Of a stretch of 64,000 nucleotides of DNA, positions 43,309 to 52,508 are shown in pieces. The notes beneath the pieces were generated by a model that was not told the DNA's origin, did not search any database, and saw nothing but the letters and a program-made list of their open reading frames with translations. Position 1 is the stretch's first letter. Every line of letters begins with the position of its first letter. The position numbers and the translations under genes are program-made. Source of the stretch: Anoxybacteroides rupiense (GTDB lineage: Bacteria; Bacillota; Bacilli; Bacillales; Anoxybacillaceae); the NCBI RefSeq assembly GCF_014196195.1, contig NZ_JACIDF010000002.1, forward strand, positions 248,001 through 312,000. Reading direction: 5' to 3'.

Positions 43309-44031
43309 TTATAGCACCTTTTCGAGAAATTCTTGAGCCCTCTTGCTTTTTGGCGAGGCAAAAAACTCATTTGGCGGTGCATCCTCAATAAGCTGGCCGC
43401 CGTCTAAAAAAAGCACGCGGTCAGCCACTTCGCGGGCAAAACCCATTTCATGCGTCACAACGGCCATCGTCATGCCGGTATAAGCAAGCGACTTCATCAC
43501 CTCAAGTACTTCTTTCACCATCTCTGGATCAAGTGCTGAGGTCGGTTCATCAAATAACATGATTTCAGGCGACATCGCAAGCGCCCGAGCAATGGCCACA
43601 CGCTGTTTTTGCCCTCCAGATAAACGACTGGGGTACTCATTTGCCTTGGACACTAAGCCTACCTTCCCAAGCAGCTCCATTCCTTGGGTCTCTGCATCGC
43701 TTTTTGACATCCCTTTTACCTTGATTGGAGCATATGTTACGTTCTCTAAGACCGTCATGTGAGGAAACAGATGAAAATGCTGAAAAACCATCCCGATTTT
43801 TTCCCGCACTTTCATCATATCTGTTTGACGATTCGTAATTTCTTGCGATCCGATCCAAATTTGTCCGCGTGTCGGCTGTTCCAGCAAATTTAAACAACGC
43901 AAAAACGTGGATTTTCCAGAGCCGGATGGTCCGATAATGGCTACTACTTCTCCTTGTTCGATCTTTACTGTAATTCCCTTTAATACGTCCAACTTGCCAA
44001 ATGATTTATGAAGGTCTACGACTTTAATCAC
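43309..44031 (-). CDS. artM: Arginine/polar amino acid ABC transporter ATPase
   Basis: 240-residue ABC ATPase: Walker [10 protein letters not shown] (about 33-41), signature [15 protein letters not shown], Walker [16 protein letters not shown]-loop VVTHEMGFA. GlnQ/HisP type for polar amino acids. Overlaps artQ by 8 bp. Named from synteny with B. subtilis yqiXYZ (artPQM). Confidence 0.92.
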   Translation of the reverse strand: MIKVVDLHKSFGKLDVLKGITVKIEQGEVVAIIGPSGSGKSTFLRCLNLLEQPTRGQIWIGSQEITNRQTDMMKVREKIGMVFQHFHLFPHMTVLENVTYAPIKVKGMSKSDAETQGMELLGKVGLVSKANEYPSRLSGGQKQRVAIARALAMSPEIMLFDEPTSALDPEMVKEVLEVMKSLAYTGMTMAVVTHEMGFAREVADRVLFLDGGQLIEDAPPNEFFASPKSKRAQEFLEKVL

Positions 44032-44689
44032 TTTTTCTCATTCTCCCCTCGATCACTTTGCCAAGCATTGTGAGAATCATCACTAAAATGTAATAAATTA
44101 TTCCCGCAATCAGCAACGGTTCAAAAAACGCATATTTGTCTCCCCCAACGATATAGGCGCGCCGCATAATATCCATCGCACCAATGACCGTTACAACTGC
44201 CGATTCTTTTGTCAATGTAATAAACTCGTTCATTAACGCCGGCAAAATATGTTTAAACGCTTGAGGCAAAATGATATTTCGCATCATTAGGGGATAGGGA
44301 ACGCCCAATGCCATTGCCGCCTCTCTCTGGCCGCTATCAACCGCTAAAATGCCGGCGCGAATGATTTCAGAAATATAAGCAGCAGAGTTTAAGCCAAAAG
44401 CAATCACGGCGGCCGGAAAGGCTTCAATTTCAAAGCCGATCATTTGCGGCATGCCAAAATAAATAATCATCAGCTGCAATACAAGCGGCGTGCCGCGAAA
44501 AATGGAAGTATAAAGATCTGCCAGCCACGTTAACAGCTTGATTCTGCCGATTTTAAATAAAGCTAAAACAATTCCGAAAGCAAACCCCAACAATGCTGCC
44601 GATGCCACAATTTTTAACGTTACCCCTATCCCTTGTAAAATAAAAGGGATTGTCGGGATAAACTGAGAGAAATTTAAGCTCACACTCAA
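44024..44689 (-). CDS. artQ: Arginine/polar amino acid ABC transporter permease
   Basis: 221 residues, five membrane helices, HisM-type. The EAA loop is [26 protein letters not shown], and [19 protein letters not shown] precedes it. It follows artP after a 200-bp gap that contains a terminator hairpin, and overlaps artM. Confidence 0.92.
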   Translation of the reverse strand: MSVSLNFSQFIPTIPFILQGIGVTLKIVASAALLGFAFGIVLALFKIGRIKLLTWLADLYTSIFRGTPLVLQLMIIYFGMPQMIGFEIEAFPAAVIAFGLNSAAYISEIIRAGILAVDSGQREAAMALGVPYPLMMRNIILPQAFKHILPALMNEFITLTKESAVVTVIGAMDIMRRAYIVGGDKYAFFEPLLIAGIIYYILVMILTMLGKVIEGRMRKSD

Positions 44690-44715
44690 ACCCGTCCTTC
44701 CTTATATATCATCAA

Positions 44716-44762
44716 CCGTAAAAAAACGAGGCTTGCCCGTAAGCAGCGCTTGGCCTCGTTTG
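44716..44762 (-). terminator. Intercistronic terminator/attenuator between artP and artQ
   Basis: ACGAGGCCAAG and CAAGCCTCGT pair around a 13-nt loop, followed on the minus strand by TTTTTTT (44720-44727). Partial read-through would give more binding protein than permease and ATPase. Confidence 0.75.
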
Positions 44763-44889
44763 CTGTTTCGATTTTATCCAATCCGCTCCATTCGTTCCGA
44801 TCACTGGCTTTCTTGCCGTTCTGATTTCGCCGGCCCATGTGTTTCATCTGCGTTCTTCAAACTAAATACCGATTCAACACGAAATTTAG

Positions 44890-45684
44890 TTACTGCTGAT
44901 CAAACCATTTTTTAATAAGCTTGTCTACTTCTCCGTTCTTCATTTTTTCTTGTAATACTTGATTAAATTTGTCTGTTAGCTTGCTTCCTTTTGGGAAAGC
45001 AATGGCTGAGCCAGCTTCTTGCTCACTCGTCTGCATGGTCGTTCCCATTAACTTGCCACCGCTGTTCTTTATATACCCTTTGGCGACGGTATTTTCGATA
45101 ATCGCCGCATCGAAACGCCCAGCTTGTATTTCTTGAATTAACTCTGGTATGCGATTGCGACTTTCAAGCTTCATATCAATGGTTTTTGCAAGTTTTTTCG
45201 CCTCTCCCTCTTGAATGGAGGCTGTTTGCACTCCAACCGTTTTTCCTTTTAAGTCCTCCATTGTCTTTAACCCATTTTCTTTTTTTGTAACAATCATATT
45301 TTTCGCTACATAATACACATCAGAAAAGTCGACACTTTTTTTCCGCTCCGGCGTAGGGGTCATACTCGCTAAAACGAAATCAACCTTACCCGATTGCAAA
45401 GCTGGAATCAAGCCATTGAAATCCATGTCAACCACTTGGACTTCATATCCAAGCTCTTTGGCGATCATATTTGCTAAATCAATATCAAAACCAATGACCT
45501 CGTCCCCTTTCGCTGTATCCATATACTCAAAAGGTGCATAATCAGCAGAGGTGCCTAGTTTCAATATTTTTTTATTTGACTCGCTTTGTTTTTCTGCAGA
45601 TGATCCGGATGCCCCGCAGCCAGAAAGCAAACTAATGAACAGAATACAAAATAATAGCGACAAAAGTCCTCTCCATTTTTTCAT
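44890..45684 (-). CDS. artP: Arginine/polar amino acid ABC transporter binding lipoprotein
   Basis: 264 residues from ATG 45684 (MKKWRGLLSLL; AAGGAG upstream). Lipobox LLSGC (Cys about 25). The solute-binding domain has LKLGTSADYAPFEYMD, GFDIDLANMIAKELGY, DFVLASMTPTPERKKSVDFSDVYY and GKTVGVQTASIQEG. It is the first gene of artPQM, with two ARG-box-like sites upstream. Substrate arginine is by synteny. Confidence 0.9.
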   Translation of the reverse strand: MKKWRGLLSLLFCILFISLLSGCGASGSSAEKQSESNKKILKLGTSADYAPFEYMDTAKGDEVIGFDIDLANMIAKELGYEVQVVDMDFNGLIPALQSGKVDFVLASMTPTPERKKSVDFSDVYYVAKNMIVTKKENGLKTMEDLKGKTVGVQTASIQEGEAKKLAKTIDMKLESRNRIPELIQEIQAGRFDAAIIENTVAKGYIKNSGGKLMGTTMQTSEQEAGSAIAFPKGSKLTDKFNQVLQEKMKNGEVDKLIKKWFDQQ

Positions 45685-45860
45685 GATCTTTGCTCCTTCT
45701 CTTCCCATTCAAAAAGTATTATATTTATATACTTTCATAACAACCATATTTAGAAATTGTCTAATGACAGACGTCTCCCATCTTCAACTGCAGTTCATGA
45801 TTTTTTGTAATAAGACTAGTCTTTCTTAAGTTATTAAAACAATTTGTATCATAACATCGT

Positions 45861-45897
45861 TTTCATAAATATGCAATCTGTTTTCATAAATATAAAA
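45861..45897 (-). promoter_or_regulatory. Tandem ARG-box-like sites upstream of artP
   Basis: On the minus strand TTGCATATTTATGAAA (45861-45876) matches the ARG-box core TGnATwwwwATnCA at 13 of 14 positions. A second, weaker site TTATATTTATGAAAA follows at 45881-45895. They lie about 180 bp before the artP start; ArgR/AhrC binding is inferred. Confidence 0.4.
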
Positions 45898-45927
45898 TTA
45901 TTTTTATATTTAAAAAATATTCAACTG

Positions 45928-45964
45928 TCAAAAAAAGATCTGCCCGTTTTAAACGAGCAGATCT
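45928..45964 (-). terminator. Terminator of brxB
   Basis: AGATCTGCTCGTTT / AAACGGGCAGATCT stem (45936-45964) with a minimal loop, followed by seven T on the minus strand. Confidence 0.9.
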
Positions 45965-45978
45965 GGTTATAAGCTTCT

Positions 45979-46416
45979 TTATACTTCATCACAATGCTGT
46001 TCAAAGGCCGCTTGCAGCTTCTGAACAACGGCAATTGGTTCATGTCCTTCAATTTCATGGCGTTCAATCATTGTGCAAATCTTCCCATCCTTTAATAAAG
46101 CAAATGATGGAGAAGATGGCGGATAGCCAACAAAATATTCACGCGCTCTCGCCGTCGCTTCCTTATCTTGACCAGCAAACACAGTCACGAGATGATCTGG
46201 GCGTTTATCATAGTGAACAGCATGCGCCGCGGCTGGACGAGCAATTCCTCCCGCGCAGCCGCACACAGAGTTCACCATGACAAGCGTTGTTCCCTTCCGG
46301 CTAAATGCTTCATCTACCTCCTGTGGCGTGCGCAACTCTTCATATCCTGCTTCCACTATTTCTTTACGTGCTTGTTGGACAATGTCATTCATAAAAAACT
46401 GAAAGTTAAATTCCAT
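45979..46416 (-). CDS. brxB: Bacilliredoxin BrxB (YqiW)
   Basis: Debacillithiolation enzyme, 145 residues. The active motif CGC is in [16 protein letters not shown] near residue 53, as in YphP/YqiW; the thioredoxin-like segments [20 protein letters not shown] and [10 protein letters not shown] are present. ATG 46416 ([11 protein letters not shown]) is chosen, with AAGGAG upstream; the longer frame is lysine-rich leader without a site. Confidence 0.95.
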   Translation of the reverse strand: MEFNFQFFMNDIVQQARKEIVEAGYEELRTPQEVDEAFSRKGTTLVMVNSVCGCAGGIARPAAAHAVHYDKRPDHLVTVFAGQDKEATARAREYFVGYPPSSPSFALLKDGKICTMIERHEIEGHEPIAVVQKLQAAFEQHCDEV

Positions 46417-46534
46417 ATCACTCGCTCCTTCTTTCTTTTTTTTATCATACCAATAAGAGGAGCGATGTTTCAATTTATATGACATCGTGCATTTTTTTAA
46501 TTGCAAACAGGCCTGCCTTCAAATGTCATTGAAT

Positions 46535-47077
46535 TTAGTACGATTTGATTTTTGTTTCCAATTGTCTGAGGGTTAACTGGTTCAACTCTGAAAAACCGTC
46601 TTCCAACGAAATGATTTTTCCTTCATAAACAGGATAAACTCCTTGCCATCCCCCGGCAATGGTATAAAATTCTGTTCCTTCAACAGGTTTTAAAAAACAA
46701 ACATACCGCCCTTCCGCCATAGGCCCTGGGTAAACCTTGTTAATTGGATTTAAAGGGGCAGGAAGTGGCTCAACTCCGGTGGATAACACGTTGATGATTT
46801 TACCATTCGTCCCCTTTATATATTGGTCTACATGAAATCGTTGGACAAAATTGACAAGCCGTCCACTTTGCACTGATTTGTCTAGTGATCGTTTCTGATG
46901 TGAAGTATCAAACCAGCCATACGCAATGAACGTTGAACGATTTACTAACCCCTTCAACGTTTCGGCACGTTTGATATGGACTGCTTGCTTTGGAATGCTA
47001 TCAGAATAAGCCTCAGCAGGGAAATGAAACATAAACAGCAAGCCTATACAGATGAATAGCTTAGACCATCCTCTCAT
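46535..47077 (-). CDS. Secreted protein of unknown function
   Basis: 180 residues with a clear signal peptide (MRGWSKLFICIGLLFMFHFP, cleavage near AEA-Y). The exterior domain has TFIAYGWFD, FHVDQYIKGT, YVCFLKPVEG and YTIAGGWQGVYPVYEG, the same pattern as the protein at 29364 (EKVLKG, LFLKP, GMYQGKYDL). The two are distant paralogues of an exported family. No catalytic motif was recognised. It lies 118 bp upstream of brxB on the same strand. Confidence 0.7.
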   Translation of the reverse strand: MRGWSKLFICIGLLFMFHFPAEAYSDSIPKQAVHIKRAETLKGLVNRSTFIAYGWFDTSHQKRSLDKSVQSGRLVNFVQRFHVDQYIKGTNGKIINVLSTGVEPLPAPLNPINKVYPGPMAEGRYVCFLKPVEGTEFYTIAGGWQGVYPVYEGKIISLEDGFSELNQLTLRQLETKIKSY

Positions 47078-47161
47078 TTCATCACCTCATCATACACACT
47101 TCGTTAGCTGTTACTATTGTTCAACAATCTTCCTTTTTTTATGTGATCATTTAACATTCTT

Positions 47162-47511
47162 CAGTCGAGAAGTCTCCCACTTCTAAATCTTGCGAAGCTT
47201 GATGAAAGTGGGAGATGAATCGACTTCGGACAAGGACAGGCTTTTGCCTGTTCAATTGTCTGACCCTGTGGTAAAATAAACCTATGTCGTTCTTTCATAA
47301 CTGGATATAGGAGGTTGCATGGAGAAAATAAAATGCGAAAACCAAGCGGATCCTTCCATGCGTAAAATATCCAAGGTACAAAAGAACTCCGAATTGTCGG
47401 ACATCTAGGGTTGGAACGACCCGAAGTCACGCTCAGGGAGACGAAAGGCGGCTTTCGTCGTGGAACTGAGAAGCTCCCACTTCAAGCTTTAGCTAAGTGG
47501 TGAGTAGTTCA
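47162..47511 (+). mobile_element. Internally deleted IS200/IS605-type element with omega-RNA-like 3' end
   Basis: The left hairpin (47162-47215) is CTCCCACTTCTAAATC ... GATGAAAGTGGGAG. The right part has hairpin ACGAAAG-GCGG-CTTTCGT (47441-47458) and then CTCCCACTTCAAGC ... GCTAAGTGGTGAG with TTCAC (47465-47511). This order of a short stem followed by the end hairpin resembles the 3' region of TnpB-associated omega RNAs. No tnpA or full tnpB lies inside. Confidence 0.5.
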
Positions 47512-47537
47512 CTAACAGAAAGAATGAAAAGAACTAT

Positions 47538-47660
47538 ATGAAAAACGTAAGAATGAATAAAAATAAAAATCCTCGCCTTCTGCCAAGTACAAAAAAGAAT
47601 GTTCCATGGCTTAAGGAAGCCGACCGTTTAGCGCTGGCCAATGCTCTGCAGAACAAATGA
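47538..47660 (+). pseudogene. TnpB N-terminal fragment
   Basis: 40 codons ending at TGA: NPRLLPSTKKNVPWLKEADR then LALANALQNK. The motif PWLKE-x(3)-LALA-x-AL is the conserved N-terminal segment of IS605 TnpB proteins. The rest of the gene (about 330 residues) is missing. Confidence 0.6.
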
Positions 47661-47768
47661 TAAATAAAAATAACGGCAATCGCTTTGATATACAAAAGCA
47701 TTGCCGTCAAGGTTTTCGCTTATCAATGTCTCATGCTGTTTTACGTTAGAACATTTATTTAACACCAT

Positions 47769-47820
47769 GCACCGAGAAGTCTCCCACCTCTACACGAAGG
47801 AAAGGTGGGAGAGGTTCATA
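47769..47820 (+). mobile_element. IS200/IS605-type end hairpin (copy G)
   Basis: CACCGAGAAGTCTCCCACC, then TCTACACGAAGGAAAGGTGG and GAGAGGTTCAT. It is the best-preserved copy. TTCAT at its end overlaps the stop codon of the 47816 gene. Confidence 0.65.
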
Positions 47821-48061
47821 GTGTAATTTTAATCTTAAAACCATCACTGCTTGATACATCAAGAAGAACAAGTTTTCTAAATGACATTTTCGCATTGATC
47901 AACTCTTTTCTTAAGACTTTTAAATATTCTTCTTTGATGGGAACATTCGAATACTTTTTAATACAACTCGCTATGATTCGGATGGTCACATCATTTAACA
48001 CCACCTTCATGGGTAAAGGAAGGATAAGACGATGTCCGTTTGCCTCAATTCTAATCTTCAT
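47816..48061 (-). CDS. Small conserved protein paired with an XRE regulator
   Basis: 81 residues from ATG 48061 (MKIRIEANGHRLILPLP; GGAGG 6 nt upstream). It has an N-terminal beta strand pair, a hydrophobic helix (VVLNDVTIRIIASCIKKY) and the C-terminal LVLLDVSSSDGFKIKITL. Its C-terminal strand motif resembles the tail of the neighbouring regulator (IVEVKSANGDNVEVVIE). It starts 13 bp after that gene. Pairs like this recur in Firmicutes; function unknown. The stop codon lies inside the TTCAT of an IS605-type end. Confidence 0.65.
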   Translation of the reverse strand: MKIRIEANGHRLILPLPMKVVLNDVTIRIIASCIKKYSNVPIKEEYLKVLRKELINAKMSFRKLVLLDVSSSDGFKIKITL

Positions 48062-48074
48062 AACAGACCTCCGA

Positions 48075-48569
48075 TCATTCAATTACAACTTCAACGTTAT
48101 CGCCATTAGCACTCTTAACCTCCACTATCTTACCTATCACTCCGCTTTCCGCCATTAGTAATATCGCTTGTAAATCAATGTTTTTCAAAGCATCATGGCA
48201 TGAAATCTGTGGTAATTGCATTCCGATTTCCAAAGCAGCTTTTATCAATCCAAGTGGCACATTCACTTTTACAATATCCCCCTGTTCACTATGAACAAAT
48301 ACCTTTAAAAGCATTTTGTTGAAATCTTTGCGTTCTTCTTCTGAAACGACTTGAACAACTTTAGATTTTCCACCCCTTAGAAGTTCATCTACTGTGACAT
48401 GAAAATAATCCGCGAGTTGAGGAAGTAAAGTAATATCTGGGCATGACAAGTCATTTTCCCATTTACTTACTGCTTGAGAAGAGACTCCGATGTATTCTGC
48501 AAGTTGGTCCTGTGTCATTCCCTTTTTCTTTCTGAATTCTCCAATTCTTGAACCTAATGTATTAGCCAT
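48075..48569 (-). CDS. XRE regulator with C-terminal DUF4097-like strands
   Basis: 164 residues. HTH at 10-64: KGMTQDQLAEYIGVSSQAVSKWEN, then ITLLPQLADYFHVTVDELL. The C-terminal half carries two repeats of the pattern GDIVKVNVPLGLIKAALEIG and IGKIVEVKSANGDNVEVVIE, a domain also seen in YvlB-type envelope-stress proteins. It is AT-rich and transcribed with the small gene downstream. Target genes unknown. Confidence 0.8.
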   Translation of the reverse strand: MANTLGSRIGEFRKKKGMTQDQLAEYIGVSSQAVSKWENDLSCPDITLLPQLADYFHVTVDELLRGGKSKVVQVVSEEERKDFNKMLLKVFVHSEQGDIVKVNVPLGLIKAALEIGMQLPQISCHDALKNIDLQAILLMAESGVIGKIVEVKSANGDNVEVVIE

Positions 48570-48883
48570 TTTCGATACCTACCTTTTGTTACGAAGTTGA
48601 AATAAATGTTAATTATACTGAACTTTATACATATTATTGCATTTAATAGGTATCGATTGAATAGAGAAATCGTTGAATTTTATCATCTATAAGTTGATTT
48701 TCAATCTACCGTTAGTTGTTTTTGTTACATATTGTAATAATAAATATCCTTGCCCTTTTCCAGACCGCTTCATCATCTAAGTCTCCTCAAAACGAGCTTC
48801 CGTCGTACGTGAACGAACAATCATATGTGTCCCGCATTGATTCGAAAGAAGTTCACCGTTTTGATCTTTTCTTGCCTACGTTT

Positions 48884-49021
48884 TCACTTGAGAGAACTAG
48901 GAATCCATAATGGCGCGGCAACAGCTTGATCACTTATTTCTCCTTTTTCGTACAAACGAACGGAACAGCTTGTAGCTTGAACTCCTCTGTATACAATTGA
49001 AATGTTGGTTTTTTTCGCCAT
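48884..49021 (-). CDS. Possible 45-residue protein
   Basis: MAKKTNISIVYRGVQATSCS begins 7 nt after AAGGGGA and ends at a TGA at 48884. It is not recognised and could be the start of a decayed gene. The ribosome site and basic start are the only support. Confidence 0.3.
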   Translation of the reverse strand: MAKKTNISIVYRGVQATSCSVRLYEKGEISDQAVAAPLWIPSSLK

Positions 49022-49075
49022 AAAAAATCCCCTTCAAGTATCGTGTGACAGGCCACATCTGAAATGTGGGCTTTT

Positions 49076-49125
49076 ACCAAGAAGCCCCCCACCTCCATCC
49101 CGTTAAGAGGTGGGAGAGGTTCATC
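49076..49125 (+). mobile_element. IS200/IS605-type end hairpin (copy H)
   Basis: AGAAGCCCCCCACCTCC, then CCCGTTAAGAGGTGGGAGAGG and TTCAT: same order and end as copy G. Confidence 0.6.
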
Positions 49126-49191
49126 ACCGGTTACTCAAAGGGGATCAAATATCACATTCCGTAGAATTTAATCTAAGGCTTTTTGATCTAT

Positions 49192-50316
49192 TTACTCAGA
49201 CCCTTTTTTGGTTTCGTAAATCTGCAATAATTGTTGTACGGCCTTCGTGACAGAGAGCGTACCGGCAATGACATGATTTTCAATCATCGGCAGCTCTGCT
49301 TTAATTTGCGGATGCGAGAAAAAGCTTGATTCTAAATAATCTTTAATCATGGAGTAAATCCAGTCCTTCAATTGGTGGCGCCGCCGCGCATCAAATGCGC
49401 CTGACTGCTTGGTGACGGAAATAAATGCTTCCACAACGTTCCAAACTTTTTCGATCCCTTCTCCCAACAATGCTGAACACGTGTAGGCCTTCGTTTCCCA
49501 TCCTGGTGTGGCCGGACGCAAATAGTGCAAAAACTGATTATATTCTTCTCGAGCCGCTTCCGCTTTTGGTTTATTATCGCCATCCGCCTTATTAATCACA
49601 ACCGCATCCACAAGCTCCATAATTCCTTTTTTCATTCCCTGCAATTCATCGCCAGCACCAGTAAGAGCGATCATCATAAAGAAATCGACCATGCTGCGTA
49701 CGACAAATTCGCTTTGCCCGACTCCGACCGTCTCAATTAAAATAATATCGTATCCCGCTGCTTCGCATAAAAGCATCGTTTCCCGCGTTTTTCGATGAAC
49801 GCCGCCAAGCGTCCCTCCGGATGGCGACGGACGGATAAAGGCACGCGGATCGCGCGCGAGATTTTCCATCCGCGTTTTATCGCCGAGGATGCTGCCGCCG
49901 GTAATAGAGCTGCTCGGGTCAACCGCTAAAACGGCAACCCGATGCCCTTGTTCACACAAAAATTGTCCAAACGCTTCAATAAAAGTGCTTTTTCCGGCGC
50001 CTGGCACACCTGTGATGCCGATTCGAATCGATCTCCCGACATGCGGCAAAAGCTCGTGCAAAATTTGCTGGGCCCTCTCCATATGTTTAGCTGCATTGCT
50101 TTCTACTAATGTGATGGCCTGTGCCAAAATGGTGCGATCGTTGTTTAATACCCCCTCCACATATTCGCTTACTGAGCGCTCTTTGCGTTTCACCCATTTT
50201 TTCGTTTCCTGCGATCTCAGAGTGGTGTCTTCCTTTCCCTTCACATAGGCAGTCGCAAAATCAGCCGTCTGTTCTTTTGGCGCCCATTCTGGACGGTAGG
50301 TCCGTTCTTCACTCAT
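49192..50316 (-). CDS. meaB: Methylmalonyl-CoA mutase-associated GTPase MeaB
   Basis: G3E-family GTPase that loads and protects adenosylcobalamin in the mutase. It has 374 residues, with P-loop [10 protein letters not shown] (about 105-114), [20 protein letters not shown], the [10 protein letters not shown] switch and NKADGDN for guanine. It carries about 45 extra N-terminal residues ([11 protein letters not shown]...) compared with the core. It overlaps mutB by 4 bp (ATGA), so it is coupled to the mutase. Confidence 0.95.
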   Translation of the reverse strand: MSEERTYRPEWAPKEQTADFATAYVKGKEDTTLRSQETKKWVKRKERSVSEYVEGVLNNDRTILAQAITLVESNAAKHMERAQQILHELLPHVGRSIRIGITGVPGAGKSTFIEAFGQFLCEQGHRVAVLAVDPSSSITGGSILGDKTRMENLARDPRAFIRPSPSGGTLGGVHRKTRETMLLCEAAGYDIILIETVGVGQSEFVVRSMVDFFMMIALTGAGDELQGMKKGIMELVDAVVINKADGDNKPKAEAAREEYNQFLHYLRPATPGWETKAYTCSALLGEGIEKVWNVVEAFISVTKQSGAFDARRRHQLKDWIYSMIKDYLESSFFSHPQIKAELPMIENHVIAGTLSVTKAVQQLLQIYETKKGSE

Positions 50317-52508
50317 TGGCTCACTTCCTCATACCCGATCCGCTTATAAATTTCATGCAATACCTTTTCAGCCGCAGTCGGAATCACTGTTCCTGGGCCA
50401 AAGATAGCCGCCGCTCCATGCTCGTATAAAAATTCATAATCCTGTGGCGGAATCACTCCTCCGGCCACAACAATAATATCTTCACGACCTAGTTTGCGCA
50501 GCTCCTCCACCAGTTGCGGTAGCAAGGTTTTATGTCCCGCAGCAAGCGAGCTCATGCCAATGACGTGAACATCATTTTCCACCGCTTGACGCGCCGTTTC
50601 CTCTGGTGTTTGGAAAAGCGGGCCGATATCCACATCAAATCCTAAATCAGCAAATGCAGTGGCAATTACTTTCGCTCCGCGATCGTGTCCATCTTGGCCC
50701 ATTTTCGCAATCATGATGCGCGGTCTGCGTCCTTCAAGCTCATAAAACTCATCCGTCAGCTTTTTCACTCGCTCGATTTCTTCCTCATTTGTAAATTCTG
50801 AACTGTAAACACCGCTGATTGATCGGATGACCGCCTTATGGCGCTTCGCTACTTTTTCAATCGCATAAGAAATTTCACCTAATGTCGCCCGAACGCGAGC
50901 GGCCTCTACTGACAATTCCAGTAAATTCCCTTCTCCTGTTTCCGCCGCCTTTGTAATAGCTTCCAGCGCTTGTTGAACTCGCTCTTCATCGCGGGAAGCA
51001 CGCAGCTGCTGCAGTCTTTCAATCTGTCGCAGACGCACCGCTGTATTATCGACCTCTAAAATGTCAATTGGCACTTCTTTATCAGGGCGGTACTTATTCA
51101 CTCCGATGATCGTTTCCGCTCCTGAATCAATTTTCGCTTGCCGTCTTGCGGCTGCTTCTTCAATTCTCATTTTCGGAAGGCCGGTGTCAATCGCTTTCGC
51201 CATTCCGCCAAGGCTTTCGATTTCTTCAATGTGTTTCCATGCGCGAGTCATCAGCTCGTTCGTTAACGCTTCCACATAATAAGAGCCGGCCCAAGGATCA
51301 ATCACATTGCAAATTCCCGTTTCATCCTGCAAATAAAGCTGTGTATTGCGGGCAATTCGCGCTGAAAAATCCGTTGGCAAAGCAATCGCTTCATCCAACG
51401 CATTCGTATGCAGCGATTGAGTATGCCCAAGAGCCGCTGCATGCGCTTCAATACATGTGCGCACAACATTGTTGAATGGATCCTGTTCGGTCAAGCTCCA
51501 GCCTGATGTTTGCGAATGCGTGCGCAGCGCCAGTGACTTCGGATTTTTCGGGTTAAAGGTTTTCATCATTTTCGCCCAAATAATGCGCGCCGCTCTCATT
51601 TTGGCGACTTCCATAAAATAATTCATGCCGATTGCCCAGAAGAACGACAAACGCGGCGCAAACGAATCGATATCAATTCCTGCTTTCAAACCTGTTCTCA
51701 CATACTCTAAACCATCCGCAAGCGTATAAGCTAATTCAATGTCGGCTGGTGCTCCTGCTTCTTGCATATGATATCCTGAAATACTAATGCTGTTAAATTT
51801 AGGCATATATTTCGACGTATATTCGAAAATATCCGCAATAATGCGCATGGACATTTCCGGAGGATAGATATACGTGTTGCGCACCATATATTCCTTCAAA
51901 ATATCATTTTGAATCGTTCCAGAAAGCTTGTCCTGCGTCACTCCCTGCTCCTCTGCTGTGACAATATAAAAGGCCATAATCGGCAAAACGGCTCCATTCA
52001 TGGTCATCGACACAGACATTTGGTCAAGCGGAATGCCGTCAAATAAAATTTTCATATCTAAAATGGAATCGATCGCTACCCCTGCTTTTCCAACATCGCC
52101 GACCACTCGCGGATGATCTGAGTCATAGCCGCGGTGGGTGGCAAGATCAAACGCGACGGAAAGGCCCTTTTGCCCCATGGCTAGATTACGGCGGTAAAAA
52201 GCATTACTCTCTTCCGCTGTGGAAAATCCTGCGTATTGGCGAATCGTCCATGGACGATTGACGTACATCGATGGATAAGGCCCTCTTAAATAAGGAGGAA
52301 TGCCCGGCATGTAATTCAGAAAATCCAGCTCTTCAATATCCTGCTTCGTATACAGCGGTTTCACTGCGATTTGTTCATTCGTCTGAAATAACAGATCCTC
52401 CATTGACGCTTTTAATTTTTGTTCAATAGCCTGCTTCCATTGCTGTTCGTTAGCCGATTGGTTTGATAGATGCAAAGGAATATTTGTAAAATCGACTTTT
52501 CTACTCAT
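50313..52508 (-). CDS. mutB: Methylmalonyl-CoA mutase large (catalytic) subunit
   Basis: Adenosylcobalamin-dependent isomerisation of (2R)-methylmalonyl-CoA to succinyl-CoA. It has 731 residues: a TIM barrel ([40 protein letters not shown]) and a C-terminal B12 domain with the base-off motif in [15 protein letters not shown] (DxHxxG). [24 protein letters not shown] ends it. It lies between mutA and meaB with overlaps on both sides. Confidence 0.97.
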   Translation of the reverse strand: MSRKVDFTNIPLHLSNQSANEQQWKQAIEQKLKASMEDLLFQTNEQIAVKPLYTKQDIEELDFLNYMPGIPPYLRGPYPSMYVNRPWTIRQYAGFSTAEESNAFYRRNLAMGQKGLSVAFDLATHRGYDSDHPRVVGDVGKAGVAIDSILDMKILFDGIPLDQMSVSMTMNGAVLPIMAFYIVTAEEQGVTQDKLSGTIQNDILKEYMVRNTYIYPPEMSMRIIADIFEYTSKYMPKFNSISISGYHMQEAGAPADIELAYTLADGLEYVRTGLKAGIDIDSFAPRLSFFWAIGMNYFMEVAKMRAARIIWAKMMKTFNPKNPKSLALRTHSQTSGWSLTEQDPFNNVVRTCIEAHAAALGHTQSLHTNALDEAIALPTDFSARIARNTQLYLQDETGICNVIDPWAGSYYVEALTNELMTRAWKHIEEIESLGGMAKAIDTGLPKMRIEEAAARRQAKIDSGAETIIGVNKYRPDKEVPIDILEVDNTAVRLRQIERLQQLRASRDEERVQQALEAITKAAETGEGNLLELSVEAARVRATLGEISYAIEKVAKRHKAVIRSISGVYSSEFTNEEEIERVKKLTDEFYELEGRRPRIMIAKMGQDGHDRGAKVIATAFADLGFDVDIGPLFQTPEETARQAVENDVHVIGMSSLAAGHKTLLPQLVEELRKLGREDIIVVAGGVIPPQDYEFLYEHGAAAIFGPGTVIPTAAEKVLHEIYKRIGYEEVSQ

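Larger units (their letters stand above)
47078..47815. other. Region of IS200/IS605 relics
   Basis: No intact gene. It contains an internally deleted IS605-type element (47162-47511), a TnpB N-terminal fragment (47538-47660), a hairpin ACGGCAAT..ATTGCCGT (47673-47707) and end copy G (47769-47820). Confidence 0.6.
48570..49191. other. Intergenic region between the XRE gene and meaB
   Basis: AT-rich near the XRE promoter (48600-48760). It contains a doubtful 45-codon frame (48884-49021) and IS605-type end copy H (49076-49125). Confidence 0.5.

Noticed and set aside
17930-49191. CRISPR array from the repeated hairpins
   Set aside because: The hairpin copies are far apart, in both orientations and not evenly spaced; no cas gene is present.
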